From the NCBI RefSeq assembly GCF_008365375.1, contig NZ_QOKW01000027.1, positions 1-64,000 on the forward strand: DNA of 64,000 bases. The letters run 5' to 3'. The notes beneath the pieces were generated by a model, which searched no databases, was not told where the DNA came from, and was given only the letters and a program-made list of their open reading frames with translations. The translations under genes and the position numbers were made by a program. Below are positions 50,003 through 58,211 of the stretch, piece after piece. The stretch comes from Roseomonas genomospecies 6. Its GTDB lineage: Bacteria > Pseudomonadota > Alphaproteobacteria > Azospirillales > Azospirillaceae. How positions within the stretch are numbered: the first letter of the stretch is position 1; every line of letters starts with the position of its first letter.

Positions 50003-50395
50003 ATGTACACGAAAGTCACCCGCGCGATCCGCGTCACCGTCCAGCCCGTCTTCCTCGACGAGCAGTCCGTGCCCGCCGAAAGCCGCTATGTCTGGGCCTA
50101 TCACGTCCGGATCGAGAACGAAGGCCAGGAAACCGTCCGGCTGCGCACACGCTATTGGCACATCACCGACGCGCTGGGGCGCGTGCAGGAGGTGCGCGGG
50201 CCGGGCGTGGTGGGCGAGCAGCCGGTGCTGGAGCCCGGCGGAAGCTTTGAATACACCAGCGGAACGCCGCTGCCCACGCCGTCCGGTATCATGGTCGGTT
50301 CCTACCGGTTCGAAACGGGCGGCGGCGAGGCCTTCGACGTGGCGGTCCCCGCCTTCTCGCTGGACAGCCCGCACCAGCCCCGGCAACTGAACTGA
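50003..50395 (+). CDS. apaG: ApaG domain protein
   Basis: A 130-residue immunoglobulin-like ApaG protein. Family phrases are IRVTVQPVFLDEQS, YVWAYHVRIENEGQETVRLRTRYWHITDALGRVQEVRGPGVVGEQPVLEPG and FEYTSGTPLPTPSGIMVGSYRF. ApaG is a small cytosolic protein linked to Co2+ resistance in enterobacteria; its biochemical role is unsettled. The ATG at 50003 follows GCCGGGAGTGCCGCC. Confidence 0.95.
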   Translation: MYTKVTRAIRVTVQPVFLDEQSVPAESRYVWAYHVRIENEGQETVRLRTRYWHITDALGRVQEVRGPGVVGEQPVLEPGGSFEYTSGTPLPTPSGIMVGSYRFETGGGEAFDVAVPAFSLDSPHQPRQLN

Positions 50396-50683
50396 CGCCG
50401 TTGAAAATCCGCCGAAAATCCGCCCGCGCTCTGCAACCAATTGCCGCGGGCCGGGCTTGAAAACCGAATCCGGCGCCTTGACTGTAGGGTGTCCGGTCCC
50501 ACTTGCGCCATACTCCGATCTGCTGCCCACAGCCCCGCACCACCATTCCGGTGATCCGGGCGCGCTGCGGGCCGTATGTATACCTGACAAGCCGGCTCTG
50601 GCATCCGATGCCGCGGCGCCGGCCAGGACGCGACCCCAAGACGTGCCTCCAAGACGTGACCAGGAATCGAAAGGCTTCGCCCC

Positions 50684-51349
50684 GTGACGGCTCCCAAGAC
50701 CCCGCACGCCGACAACATTCTCCGCGGCCCCGGCCACCCCGCCGGCACCACGCCGACCGGTGACGCCCGACCGACCCGTGCCGAGGCGGAAGAGGCCGTG
50801 CGCACCCTGATCCGCTGGGCCGGCGACGATCCCGCGCGCGAAGGGCTGGTCGGCACGCCGGACCGGGTGGTCCGCTCCTACGAGGAGTTCTTCGCCGGCT
50901 ACTCCATCGACCCGGAAGACATCCTCAAGCGCACCTTCGAGGAGACCGACGGCTACGACGAGATGGTCGTGCTGCGCGACATCCGGCTGGAGTCCTATTG
51001 CGAGCACCACATGGTGCCGATCATCGGCCGGGCGCACGTCGCCTATCTGCCCCGCCACCGGGTCGTCGGCATCTCCAAGCTGGCGCGGCTCGTGGAGGCT
51101 TACGCCAAGCGCCTGCAAATCCAGGAGAAGATGACGGCGCAGATCGCCAACACCATCGATCAGGTGCTGCAGCCCGAAGGCGTGGCCGTGGTGATCGAGG
51201 CGCAGCACCAATGCATGACCACCCGCGGCGTGCACAAGACCGGAGTCACCATGGTGACCAGCCGCATGCTGGGCGCCTTCCGCAGCGATCCGTCCACCCG
51301 GCGGGAGTTCCTGACGATGATCGGGAACCCCGGTTCCCGCGCGGAGTGA
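50684..51349 (+). CDS. folE: GTP cyclohydrolase I
   Basis: Converts GTP to 7,8-dihydroneopterin triphosphate, the first step of folate and pterin synthesis. It has 221 residues. The zinc ligands are Cys106 and His109 (ESYCEHHMVPIIGRAHVAYLP) and Cys177 (EAQHQCMTTRGV). The family block REGLVGTPDRVVRSYEEFF is present. The start is GTG at 50684, after AAAGGCTTCGCCCC. A second, divergent cyclohydrolase gene lies 2.3 kb away on the other strand. Confidence 0.96.
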   Translation: MTAPKTPHADNILRGPGHPAGTTPTGDARPTRAEAEEAVRTLIRWAGDDPAREGLVGTPDRVVRSYEEFFAGYSIDPEDILKRTFEETDGYDEMVVLRDIRLESYCEHHMVPIIGRAHVAYLPRHRVVGISKLARLVEAYAKRLQIQEKMTAQIANTIDQVLQPEGVAVVIEAQHQCMTTRGVHKTGVTMVTSRMLGAFRSDPSTRREFLTMIGNPGSRAE

Positions 51350-51362
51350 GGGCGGGTCCGCG

Positions 51363-51965
51363 CTATTCCGCGCGGATGCCGTGCTGGCGCAACAGGCTGT
51401 AGAGCGTCGGGCGGCTGACCCCCAGCAGGCGCGCCGTCGCCGACAGGTTGCCGCCGGAGCGGGCGAGCGAGTCGAGCAGGGCGCGCCGCTCCGTCTCGTC
51501 GCGCAGGACGCGCAGCGTCGGCGGAGCGTCTCCCGTGTTCAACCGGCGCCCTTCCAGTTCCAGGTCGGCGCGCTGGAACGCGCGCTGCACCACCCCGGCC
51601 AGTTCCTGCGCGTCGATGGGCTTGCCGCACACGTCGTGGGCGCCGCGGGCCACGGCGCGCACCGCCAGCACCCGCTGGTCCTGCGGGACGAGCGCGATGA
51701 TCTTGATGGACGGCGCCTCCCCCAGGATCAGCGACAGGGCGTCCAGACCATCGCCGGCACCGTTGGAACCTTGCCCGTCGGGATGCGGGTCGAGCTGCGC
51801 CAGATCGACCGACAGGGCCACCACCGGGGGCCGGTGCGCGCGCACCGCCTCCAGGGCGTCCGCCACGCCGCTCGCGACGACGATCCGGCACACCGGCAGG
51901 GCGTTCCGCACCCGGTCTTCCAGGGTGGGATCGTCATCGACGACAAGCAGCGTGCGTGGAACCAT
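51363..51965 (-). CDS. Response regulator: receiver plus Fis-type HTH, no AAA+ domain
   Basis: A 200-residue regulator. The receiver domain (about 1-120) has the acidic pocket TLLVVDDDPTLEDR, a candidate phospho-Asp in ALSVDLAQ, and a conserved Lys in GKPIDAQEL. A linker leads to a Fis-type helix-turn-helix, SLARSGGNLSATARLLGVSRPTLYSLLRQHGI. The layout resembles RegA/ActR or PrsR-like regulators without the central AAA+ ATPase, so it should not act as a sigma-54 activator. GGAG lies 5 nt before the ATG at 51965. No kinase is adjacent. Confidence 0.85.
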   Translation of the reverse strand: MVPRTLLVVDDDPTLEDRVRNALPVCRIVVASGVADALEAVRAHRPPVVALSVDLAQLDPHPDGQGSNGAGDGLDALSLILGEAPSIKIIALVPQDQRVLAVRAVARGAHDVCGKPIDAQELAGVVQRAFQRADLELEGRRLNTGDAPPTLRVLRDETERRALLDSLARSGGNLSATARLLGVSRPTLYSLLRQHGIRAE

Positions 51966-52202
51966 GATTCTCCAACTCTCCGACCGGGAACGCGGGCCGG
52001 CGGTCAGAATCGCGGCAGACGGCCCGTCTGTCCAAGGCGCGTTGGCATGAATCCCAGAGCAATTAGGGCAAAATTGCGTCGTCGAAAGGGGTGCACCGCG
52101 GCATGGCCCCTGCCCGTCCACCGCCCTCTCCCCCTCGCTGAGGCGGTCTGCTAAGGTCCCGGCGCGAAAAGGCGATTCCGCGCACGGGGGAGCGAGGTCA
52201 TC

Positions 52203-52685
52203 ATGGCGGCGAAGGTCACACCGGCGGTGAACGCGGTGAAGGCGGCGGGGATCGCCCACCGTCTGATGGAGTATGAGTACGACCCCTCGGCGGACGCCAT
52301 CGGCCTGCACGCCGCGTCGGCCATGGGGCTGGACCCGGCGGTCGTCTACAAGACGCTGATCGTCCAGTTGGAGCCCAAGGCCCTGGCCTGCGCCGTGATC
52401 CCCGTGGCGGCGAAGCTGGACCTGAAGGCGCTGGCCGCTGCCGCGGGCGCGAAGAAGGCCGATCTGGCCGACCCCACACTGGCGGAGCGGACCACCGGCT
52501 ACATGGTCGGCGGCATCAGCCCGCTGGGGCAGCGCAAGGCCCTGCCCACCTTCATCGACGCCAGCGCCGAAACGCTGCCGGAGATGGTCGTCAACGGCGG
52601 GCGCCGCGGGCTGCAGATCGCCCTGGCCCCCGCGGATCTGGCCCGCGCCACCCGGGGGACCGTCCGGCGGATCGCGGTGGGGTAG
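52203..52685 (+). CDS. ybaK: YbaK-type Cys-tRNA(Pro)/aminoacyl-tRNA deacylase
   Basis: A 160-residue protein of the YbaK/EbsC family, which clears mischarged tRNA. Signature parts are YDPSADAIGLHAASAMGL, VYKTLIVQL, CAVIPVAAKLDLKALAAAAGAKKADL, and GYMVGGISPLGQRKALPTFID, which carries the conserved Lys-rich active-site region. It is convergent with the EamA exporter gene. The ATG at 52203 follows GGGGGAGCGAGGTCATC. Confidence 0.93.
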   Translation: MAAKVTPAVNAVKAAGIAHRLMEYEYDPSADAIGLHAASAMGLDPAVVYKTLIVQLEPKALACAVIPVAAKLDLKALAAAAGAKKADLADPTLAERTTGYMVGGISPLGQRKALPTFIDASAETLPEMVVNGGRRGLQIALAPADLARATRGTVRRIAVG

Positions 52686-52716
52686 GCGCCCCCCTCCCCG
52701 CCGCTTCCGCCCGAGG

Positions 52717-53640
52717 TCAGCCCTTCCGGGCGCCGAACCACACGGTGCCCAGCCCGGCGGCGGCGATCAGCACCCCGCCCAGCAGGACGGCGGGCGACGG
52801 GTATTCGCCCCACCACAGGAAGCCGATGGCCGCCGACGCGGCGATCCCCAGATAGTCGATGGGCGCCAGCACCGCCGCGGGCGCCCGGCGGAAGGCTGCG
52901 GCGTTCAGCAGGATGGCCGCCCCCGCCGCGAAGCCCAGCAGCAGGAAGGCCGGCAGGTCCGCCGCGTCCGGCATCCGGAAACCCGTCAGCAGCGCCGCCG
53001 GGGCGGTCAGCAGGCACCCCGCCAGAACGAAGACCAGCCCGGTGGCCGCCGGCCCGTCGGCCTGGGCCGTCCGCCGGGTGGCCAGGATGCACACCGCGTT
53101 CAGGAAGGCCATGGCGAGCGCGGCGAGGCTCCACGGCTCCAGCCGCGTCGGCGGGGCGATCAGGAAGACCCCGGCCATCCCCAGCGCGACGCACAGGACG
53201 GAGGCCGCCCCCGCCCGCTCGCCGATGGCCGCGCCGGAGAGCAGCACCACGAACATGGGCGCGGCGTAGGACAGGGCCACCAGATCGGCGAAGGGCAGGT
53301 GCTGGGTCGCCGCGTAGAAGATCAGCGCCGCCCCGACCCCGCTCAGCGCCCTCAGCGCGTGGCCGCCGGGCCGGGTGACGGACAGGGCGCGCCGCCCGGC
53401 CAGGGCGAAGGCCGCCGGGGCGACCACCGCCAGCGACAGCACGAAGCGCAGGAAAAGCACCTCCGCCGCGCCGTAGCGGGCGCCCAGTTCGCGGGCCAGC
53501 GCCCCGGCGGTCAGCACCAGGGCGAGCGACGCCGCCATCAGCGCCGCCGCCCCCGCCACGCCGGTCCCCCGTCCATTGGTCCCCCCTCCGCCGGCCATCA
53601 GGCCGGGCGGAACGGTCCGCTCAGCGGGCGGAGCGCTCAA
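52717..53640 (-). CDS. EamA-family (DMT) exporter
   Basis: A 307-residue membrane protein with ten hydrophobic segments in two EamA repeats (GAAALMAASLALVLTAGALA to LSYAAPMFVVLLSGAAIGE, and ALAMAFLNAVCILATRRTAQ to SAAIGFLWWGEYPSPAVLLGG). Such carriers export metabolites such as amino acids or purines; the substrate is unknown. The first ATG at 53640 overlaps the 3' end of the GTP cyclohydrolase I-like gene by 20 nt; ATG 53598 would avoid that overlap. Probably co-transcribed with that gene. Confidence 0.9.
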   Translation of the reverse strand: MSAPPAERTVPPGLMAGGGGTNGRGTGVAGAAALMAASLALVLTAGALARELGARYGAAEVLFLRFVLSLAVVAPAAFALAGRRALSVTRPGGHALRALSGVGAALIFYAATQHLPFADLVALSYAAPMFVVLLSGAAIGERAGAASVLCVALGMAGVFLIAPPTRLEPWSLAALAMAFLNAVCILATRRTAQADGPAATGLVFVLAGCLLTAPAALLTGFRMPDAADLPAFLLLGFAAGAAILLNAAAFRRAPAAVLAPIDYLGIAASAAIGFLWWGEYPSPAVLLGGVLIAAAGLGTVWFGARKG

Positions 53641-54310
53641 GCGTGGTGCACTCCATCAGGAACTCTTCGCGCAGGTCGCGCGAGTTCAGCATCTCGCCGT
53701 GGAAGGAGCTGTTGACCATGCGGCTGTCATGGCCGGCGCGCACGCCGCGGTGGGTCTTGCACATGTGCACGGCGCTGATCCGCACGGCCAGTCCGCGGGG
53801 CCGGGTGGCCTCCACGATGAAGTTGCCGATCTGCTTCACCAGCTCCTCCTGGATCTGGAAGCGCGCGGCGAAATGGTCGACGATCCGGTCGTACTTGGAC
53901 AGGCCCAGGATGTTGCCGCCCTTGGCCGGCAGGATGCCGATGAAGGCCGTGCCGTAGATCGGCATCAGGTGATGCGCGCAGGTGGAGCGCACGGCGATCG
54001 GGCCGGTGACGATCAGATGATCGAACTCCTCGGCGTTCTTGAACTCCGTCAACTCCGGCGGCGCGGTGAAGCGGCCCTTCAGAAGCTCGCGCACCAGCAT
54101 CTTGGCGACGCGGCGCGGCGTGTCGCGGGTGTTGTGGTCGTTGCGGTGGTCGATCCGCAGCACGTCGAGCAATTCTTCGACCTTCCGCGCCGCGGCGTCG
54201 ATCATGGCCGCCTCGCCCGCAGCGTCCAGCGGCGTGTCGAGCGCCTCGTTCGACCGGCGCGCCTCCATCGCCTCCTGCACGAGGGCGAGAACATTTGCCT
54301 GCAACGTCAT
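53621..54310 (-). CDS. Second, divergent GTP cyclohydrolase I-like protein
   Basis: A 229-residue protein. The N-terminal third (about 1-60) differs from typical FolE. From residue 60 it has NTRDTPRRVAKMLVRELLKG, the zinc ligands Cys111 and His114 (RSTCAHHLMPIYGTAFIGILP) and Cys184 (AVHMCKTHRGVRAGHDSRMV). All three zinc ligands are present, so it should be active. It may feed a different pterin or a 7-deazapurine pathway than the FolE at 50684. It is followed by an EamA exporter on the same strand. Confidence 0.9.
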   Translation of the reverse strand: MTLQANVLALVQEAMEARRSNEALDTPLDAAGEAAMIDAAARKVEELLDVLRIDHRNDHNTRDTPRRVAKMLVRELLKGRFTAPPELTEFKNAEEFDHLIVTGPIAVRSTCAHHLMPIYGTAFIGILPAKGGNILGLSKYDRIVDHFAARFQIQEELVKQIGNFIVEATRPRGLAVRISAVHMCKTHRGVRAGHDSRMVNSSFHGEMLNSRDLREEFLMECTTLERSAR

Positions 54311-54351
54311 AAAACCCGATCCCTTCTTTGCTTGCTTATCTCCGGCGGGCC

Positions 54352-55911
54352 TTAGGCACGGCCTGCCTGATCCTGCCGCGGCGGCACCCCGCCGACCCGT
54401 TCCGCCGGGAAATGGAGCGACGCCCGCAGACCGGCCCCCGCCGCGCTTTCCAGCAGCAGACGGCCGCCATGAGCCTCCATCAGGCTTTTCACGATGCTCA
54501 GCCCCAGCCCGGAGCCCTGAAAGCGGCGGGTCGCACCCTCCTCCGCCTGATAGAACGGCTGGGCGGCCTTTTCAATCTGCTCCGGCGTCATGCCGATGCC
54601 CTGGTCCTGCACGGCGATGACGAAGCCGCCCTGCGGGTCCATCCACGACTGCACCTCGATCGCCGAGGGGGCCGTGCTGAACTTCACCGCGTTGGACAGC
54701 AGGTTCAGAAGCATCTGCCGCACCGCCCGCTCGTCGGCCTGAAGCAGCGGCCAGACCGCCTCCGCCGCCGTCCGGATCGTCCGCCCGCGCCCGGCCTGGG
54801 TTCCCAGCACCGTGGCGATGGCGGTGCCCACCACCTTGCGCGGGTCCACCGAATCGAAGGTCAGGCTGGCGTGTCCCGATTCCATCTGGGCGACCGTCAG
54901 GATGTCGATGACCAGCCCCAGCATATGCCGGGCGCTGCTCAGGATGTAGCCCGCATATTGGGCGTGTTCCCGGCGGGCGCTTTCCCTGGCGTTCACGGGC
55001 GCGCCGCCGCCGCCGCCGGGGCGGGTGCCGCCTCGGCCATCGCCGCGGGTATCGCCGCGGGTATCGCCATCGTCCTGGATCAGCTCCGAAAAGCCGATGA
55101 TCGCGTTCAAGGGGGTGCGCAGTTCGTGGCTCATGGTCGCCAGGAAGCGGGTCTTGGCCTGGCTGGCCTCCTCCGCCTGGGCGATGGCGGTCTGAAGGGC
55201 GCCGGCCATGGCTTCCATCCGGTCGTGCGCCCGGCGGATGGCCCGGTTCTGGATCAGCAGCACGGAGATGAACAGCACGCCGCAGACCGCCAGACCGGCC
55301 GCCAGCATCGTGAACAGCCCGTGCAGATACAGCAGGTGGTCGTGCCCCTCGTCCACCAGTTCCCCGCCGAACTGGGTGGCGACGGAGGCGAAGGCGTTCA
55401 GCTCCCGATCGATGGGCTCCAGCACCGCGAGCGCGGCGAGCGCCTTGTCCGCCGGTGGCAACGGGCCGGCCAGGATGACGCCCACGCGGTCCAGCGCCTC
55501 CTCCAACCGGGCCACCGTCCGGCGGTGCTGCGGGTAGCGGTCCATGAAGAGGGACGCCTGCCCCTGCCCCAGCACGCCGATGCGGTTGCGCACGATGTCC
55601 AGGCGGAGTTTCACCTCCTCCGCATCGACGTCGGCTCCCGGAAGCGCGCTGGCCAGGATGCGCTGCTCCAGCCGCGTCACCTCTCCCACCGTCTGCCCGG
55701 CGGCCCAGGCGAAGTTGTAGGGGGCGGCCCCGCGCAGCGCCTCGCCGTAATTCACCACCAGCAGCGACAGATAGGCGGCGGCCAGCCCGAATCCGCCGGT
55801 GAGGATCGCCAGCCAGAGCCCGAGGCGGCGGGTGCGGTCCTTCGACGCCCAGCCCAGCAGGCGGGTCAGCCGCGTGCGTCTTGTCGGCGCGGTCATGCTC
55901 GGCGGACTCAC
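54352..55911 (-). CDS. Sensor histidine kinase paired with a molybdopterin-fold protein
   Basis: A 519-residue kinase. TM1 lies at about 33-53 and TM2 at about 205-225 (LFTMLAAGLAVCGVLFISVLL), around a helical periplasmic domain. The DHp helix is RFLATMSHELRTPLNAIIGFSELIQDD. It is then interrupted by a roughly 35-residue Gly/Asp/Arg-rich insert before YAGYILSSARHMLGLVIDIL. The ATPase domain has LLNLLSNAVKFS, VQDQGIGMTPEQIEKAAQPFY and GSGLGLSIVKSLMEAHGG. It begins with GTG (55911, SD GAAGG) or ATG (55896) 21 nt after the stop of the molybdopterin-fold gene, so the two are almost surely co-transcribed. There is no receiver domain. Confidence 0.9.
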   Translation of the reverse strand: MSPPSMTAPTRRTRLTRLLGWASKDRTRRLGLWLAILTGGFGLAAAYLSLLVVNYGEALRGAAPYNFAWAAGQTVGEVTRLEQRILASALPGADVDAEEVKLRLDIVRNRIGVLGQGQASLFMDRYPQHRRTVARLEEALDRVGVILAGPLPPADKALAALAVLEPIDRELNAFASVATQFGGELVDEGHDHLLYLHGLFTMLAAGLAVCGVLFISVLLIQNRAIRRAHDRMEAMAGALQTAIAQAEEASQAKTRFLATMSHELRTPLNAIIGFSELIQDDGDTRGDTRGDGRGGTRPGGGGGAPVNARESARREHAQYAGYILSSARHMLGLVIDILTVAQMESGHASLTFDSVDPRKVVGTAIATVLGTQAGRGRTIRTAAEAVWPLLQADERAVRQMLLNLLSNAVKFSTAPSAIEVQSWMDPQGGFVIAVQDQGIGMTPEQIEKAAQPFYQAEEGATRRFQGSGLGLSIVKSLMEAHGGRLLLESAAGAGLRASLHFPAERVGGVPPRQDQAGRA

Positions 55912-55932
55912 GAGGGGGCCTTCACTTCACCT

Positions 55933-56442
55933 TCACTTCACGGTCAGCCGGGCGACCTGCCAGACCGAGCGTCCGAAATACTTCTGCCGGTTCGCTTCCG
56001 GATCATGATCGAAATCATAGACGATGAACAGCGGCCCCTTGTCGCTGACCGGCATGTAGGCCCCGTCGCGCTTCAGCGCCAGGATCACCTTGCGGTTCCG
56101 CACGTCGTCCATGGGGATTTCGCCGGTGTAGTCGTTCAGCGCGGTGGCGACCAGCGTTTCGCCGCGCGCTTCCACATGCTGCATCAGCCGGGCGAGCGGC
56201 ACGCCTTCGAAGGTCACCGGCTCCTTGTACCAGGGGGTGGCGGTGGTGAAGGACACCATGCCGAGCGCCTCCAGCATGGGACGGTCGAAGACCGCCGCAC
56301 CGTCGCGATTCGTCGCCCCGATCGAACCCGACACGACCAGGATCGGCTTTTCCGTCGGCGCCGGGAGCGTTCCGGCGCTTGCCGCACCGGCAAGTACAAA
56401 CAACGCCAGGGCGACAAGACGGCAAACAACTCTATCAACCAT
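55933..56442 (-). CDS. Exported molybdopterin-binding-fold (sulfite-oxidase-like) protein without the Cys ligand
   Basis: A 169-residue exported protein with a signal peptide (about 1-23). The mature part looks like the oxidoreductase molybdopterin-binding domain of the sulfite oxidase superfamily: PILVVSGSIGATN, FTTATPWYKEPVTFEGVPLARLMQH, ALNDYTGEIPMDDVRNRKVILAL, then DKGPLFIVYDF. The only cysteine is in the signal peptide (Cys7), so the molybdenum-coordinating Cys is missing. It immediately precedes a histidine kinase gene, which suggests a periplasmic sensing partner rather than an enzyme. Confidence 0.8.
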   Translation of the reverse strand: MVDRVVCRLVALALFVLAGAASAGTLPAPTEKPILVVSGSIGATNRDGAAVFDRPMLEALGMVSFTTATPWYKEPVTFEGVPLARLMQHVEARGETLVATALNDYTGEIPMDDVRNRKVILALKRDGAYMPVSDKGPLFIVYDFDHDPEANRQKYFGRSVWQVARLTVK

Positions 56443-56673
56443 ATCGGCTAACCGTCTGCAATTCGGTCATGCAACCTTCATCATGATTGCTTTCTGCGAT
56501 CGATCCAACGAAAATTCTGTAAAAAACGACCCTTCAATTTCCACCCGCGGAAAGGTGTATCGAAATTCGTTCATATTTGCCCCGCGAAATGGCCGTCCGA
56601 TGACGATTTGGCAGCATCGTTTCTGCGGCGCTTTTCACACTTTCCCACGCACGGTTCGATCAACGGAACGCCT

Positions 56674-57309
56674 ATGGATGCCCTGAGTCCGATCTCCCCC
56701 GCCCCATTGCCGCCGACCGGTTACATCCTGGGGATCGGAACGAACGTGGAGCCGGAACTGAACGCGGCCCGGATCGCCGCCCATCTGGCCGGTGTCTTCG
56801 GCTGCGTCCTGCTCAGCCGTTTCTACCGCACGGCCCCGGTCGGCATGACAAGCCCACACCCCTTCGTCAACTACTGCGCCTTCGTGCCGAGCGGGTTGGA
56901 GCCGGCCCGCTGCAAGGAGGTGTGCGTGGCGATCGAACTGGCTCTGGGACGCGACCGCGCGCACCCCGCCTGCAAGACGCGCGACCGGCCCGCCGACATC
57001 GACCTGATCGGGCGGGTGGGCCACCCCGCCCCGGCGGACGGCCTGGACGCTCTGTGCCCGGACCTCTATCTGGCCGCCCCCTTCGCGGAGATCGCCGCGC
57101 TGCTGACCGGGCGCCCCGTCCCGCCGCCGCAGGGCGACCTGTGCGCCGCCCCCCTTGCGGACTGCCGCAGCGGCGTCGCGCGGTTAGGCGAGACGCCGGC
57201 CACCGTCCACCGCGATGACGGCGCCGGTCTGGTAGTGGTTCCCGAGGATGGCGTCCACCGCCATGCCGATGGCCTCCGCTCCGCCTTCCTCGCCGAGCAG
57301 CGTCTCTGA
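56674..57309 (+). CDS. folK: Divergent HPPK-like pyrophosphokinase (FolK)
   Basis: A 211-residue protein of the 2-amino-4-hydroxy-6-hydroxymethyldihydropteridine diphosphokinase family. The start YILGIGTNVEPELNAARIAAHLAG, SRFYRTAPVGMTSPHPFVNYCAFV and ELALGRDRAHP-x-CKTRDRPADIDLIG carry the family plan with the Asp-x-Asp metal site, but the usual Trp-Gly of the R-x-R-W-G loop is absent. The last 42 residues are encoded antisense to the 3' end of the FolM-like gene, so the true C-terminus is extended and low-information. The ATG at 56674 is the natural start. Confidence 0.78.
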   Translation: MDALSPISPAPLPPTGYILGIGTNVEPELNAARIAAHLAGVFGCVLLSRFYRTAPVGMTSPHPFVNYCAFVPSGLEPARCKEVCVAIELALGRDRAHPACKTRDRPADIDLIGRVGHPAPADGLDALCPDLYLAAPFAEIAALLTGRPVPPPQGDLCAAPLADCRSGVARLGETPATVHRDDGAGLVVVPEDGVHRHADGLRSAFLAEQRL

Positions 57310-57912
57310 CAGCACACGCGCCCGCGCTTCGGGGCCGTGCCATTCCTTGAACAGGATCGGCCCCGGCTGCACCACGTTGACCTTCACCTTGGGCGCCAGC
57401 CGCTTGGCGAAGGACAGCGCGAGGTTCTGAAGCGCGGCCTTGGTGGCGCAGTAGGCGTCGAAGGCCGGGTTGGGGTTGTCGGCGTAGATGTCGGTGATGT
57501 GGACGATGTCCGCCCGCCGCGCCGAACAGGCGTCCAGCAGCGGCGCCAACGCGCGGTTCAGCGCGAAGGGTGCCCGCACATGCACGGTGTGGAAGACGTC
57601 CAGTTGCCGCAGCGCGTCCGCCGTGTCCGCCGCCGTCACCTCGAAGGCCGAAGCGTTGTGGATCACCGCCCGCAGGCTCCCCGCCACCGCCCGCACCGCC
57701 TCCGCCAGCCGCATCCCGCCGTCCGGATCGGCCAGATCCGCCTGAAGACACACAGCACCGGCGGCGCGCAACCGCTCCACGTCGCCGGTGGCCGTCCGGT
57801 AATGGGCGACGACGGGGTGCCCCAGCGCCATCATCCGCTCGGCCAGATGCAGCCCGACGCGGCGACCCGCACCGGTGACGAGAACGGCGTCCTGCAACAG
57901 GGGTGTCGTCAT
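57184..57912 (-). CDS. FolM-like short-chain dehydrogenase (dihydromonapterin/dihydrofolate reductase)
   Basis: A 242-residue SDR. The start is LVTGAGRRVGLHLAERMMALGHPVVAHYRT, with the Gly-x-Gly-Arg-Arg cofactor loop typical of FolM/dihydromonapterin reductase. The catalytic block is YAD...AYCATKAALQNLALSFAKRLAP with the Tyr-x3-Lys. The end VNVVQPGPILFKEW and TGAVIAVDGGRRLA is standard. Neighbouring FolK-like and FolE-like genes support a pterin role. The ATG at 57912 is used. Its last 126 nt overlap the FolK-like gene on the opposite strand. Confidence 0.85.
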   Translation of the reverse strand: MTTPLLQDAVLVTGAGRRVGLHLAERMMALGHPVVAHYRTATGDVERLRAAGAVCLQADLADPDGGMRLAEAVRAVAGSLRAVIHNASAFEVTAADTADALRQLDVFHTVHVRAPFALNRALAPLLDACSARRADIVHITDIYADNPNPAFDAYCATKAALQNLALSFAKRLAPKVKVNVVQPGPILFKEWHGPEARARVLSETLLGEEGGAEAIGMAVDAILGNHYQTGAVIAVDGGRRLA

Positions 57913-57959
57913 TGGAATGGCCCTTCGGCGGACTGAGGAACCGGTCGCGGAAGGGAGAG

Positions 57960-58036
57960 TGGTGCGCCCGGCGGGATTCGAACCCACGGCCCCAGGATTA
58001 GGAATCCTGTGCTCTATCCTGCTGAGCTACGGGCGC
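57960..58036 (-). tRNA. tRNA-Arg(CCT)
   Basis: A 77-nt cloverleaf with encoded CCA. The acceptor stem is GCGCCCG/CGGGCGC. The D arm contains AGCTCAGCAGGATAGAGC. The anticodon stem CAGGA/TCCTG encloses loop TTCCTAA (anticodon CCT). The T arm is CGTGGGTTCGAATCCCGCC. It lies just upstream of the FolM-like gene start on the same strand. Confidence 0.96.
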
Positions 58037-58211
58037 GCCGGGCCGCTTATAGCACGCTTTGCCGGGAGGTTCAGCGCCAAATCTGGCGGACGTGCCATCC
58101 ATCGGCGGGAGAGAGTGGAGTACCGAAAAGGTCACCGCCAGCCACCGCGCGGCGTGCGGAGCGGCGGGCGAATCCGCTGGGCTTGGGGACGCCGCTGCGT
58201 ATACTGCGCCC

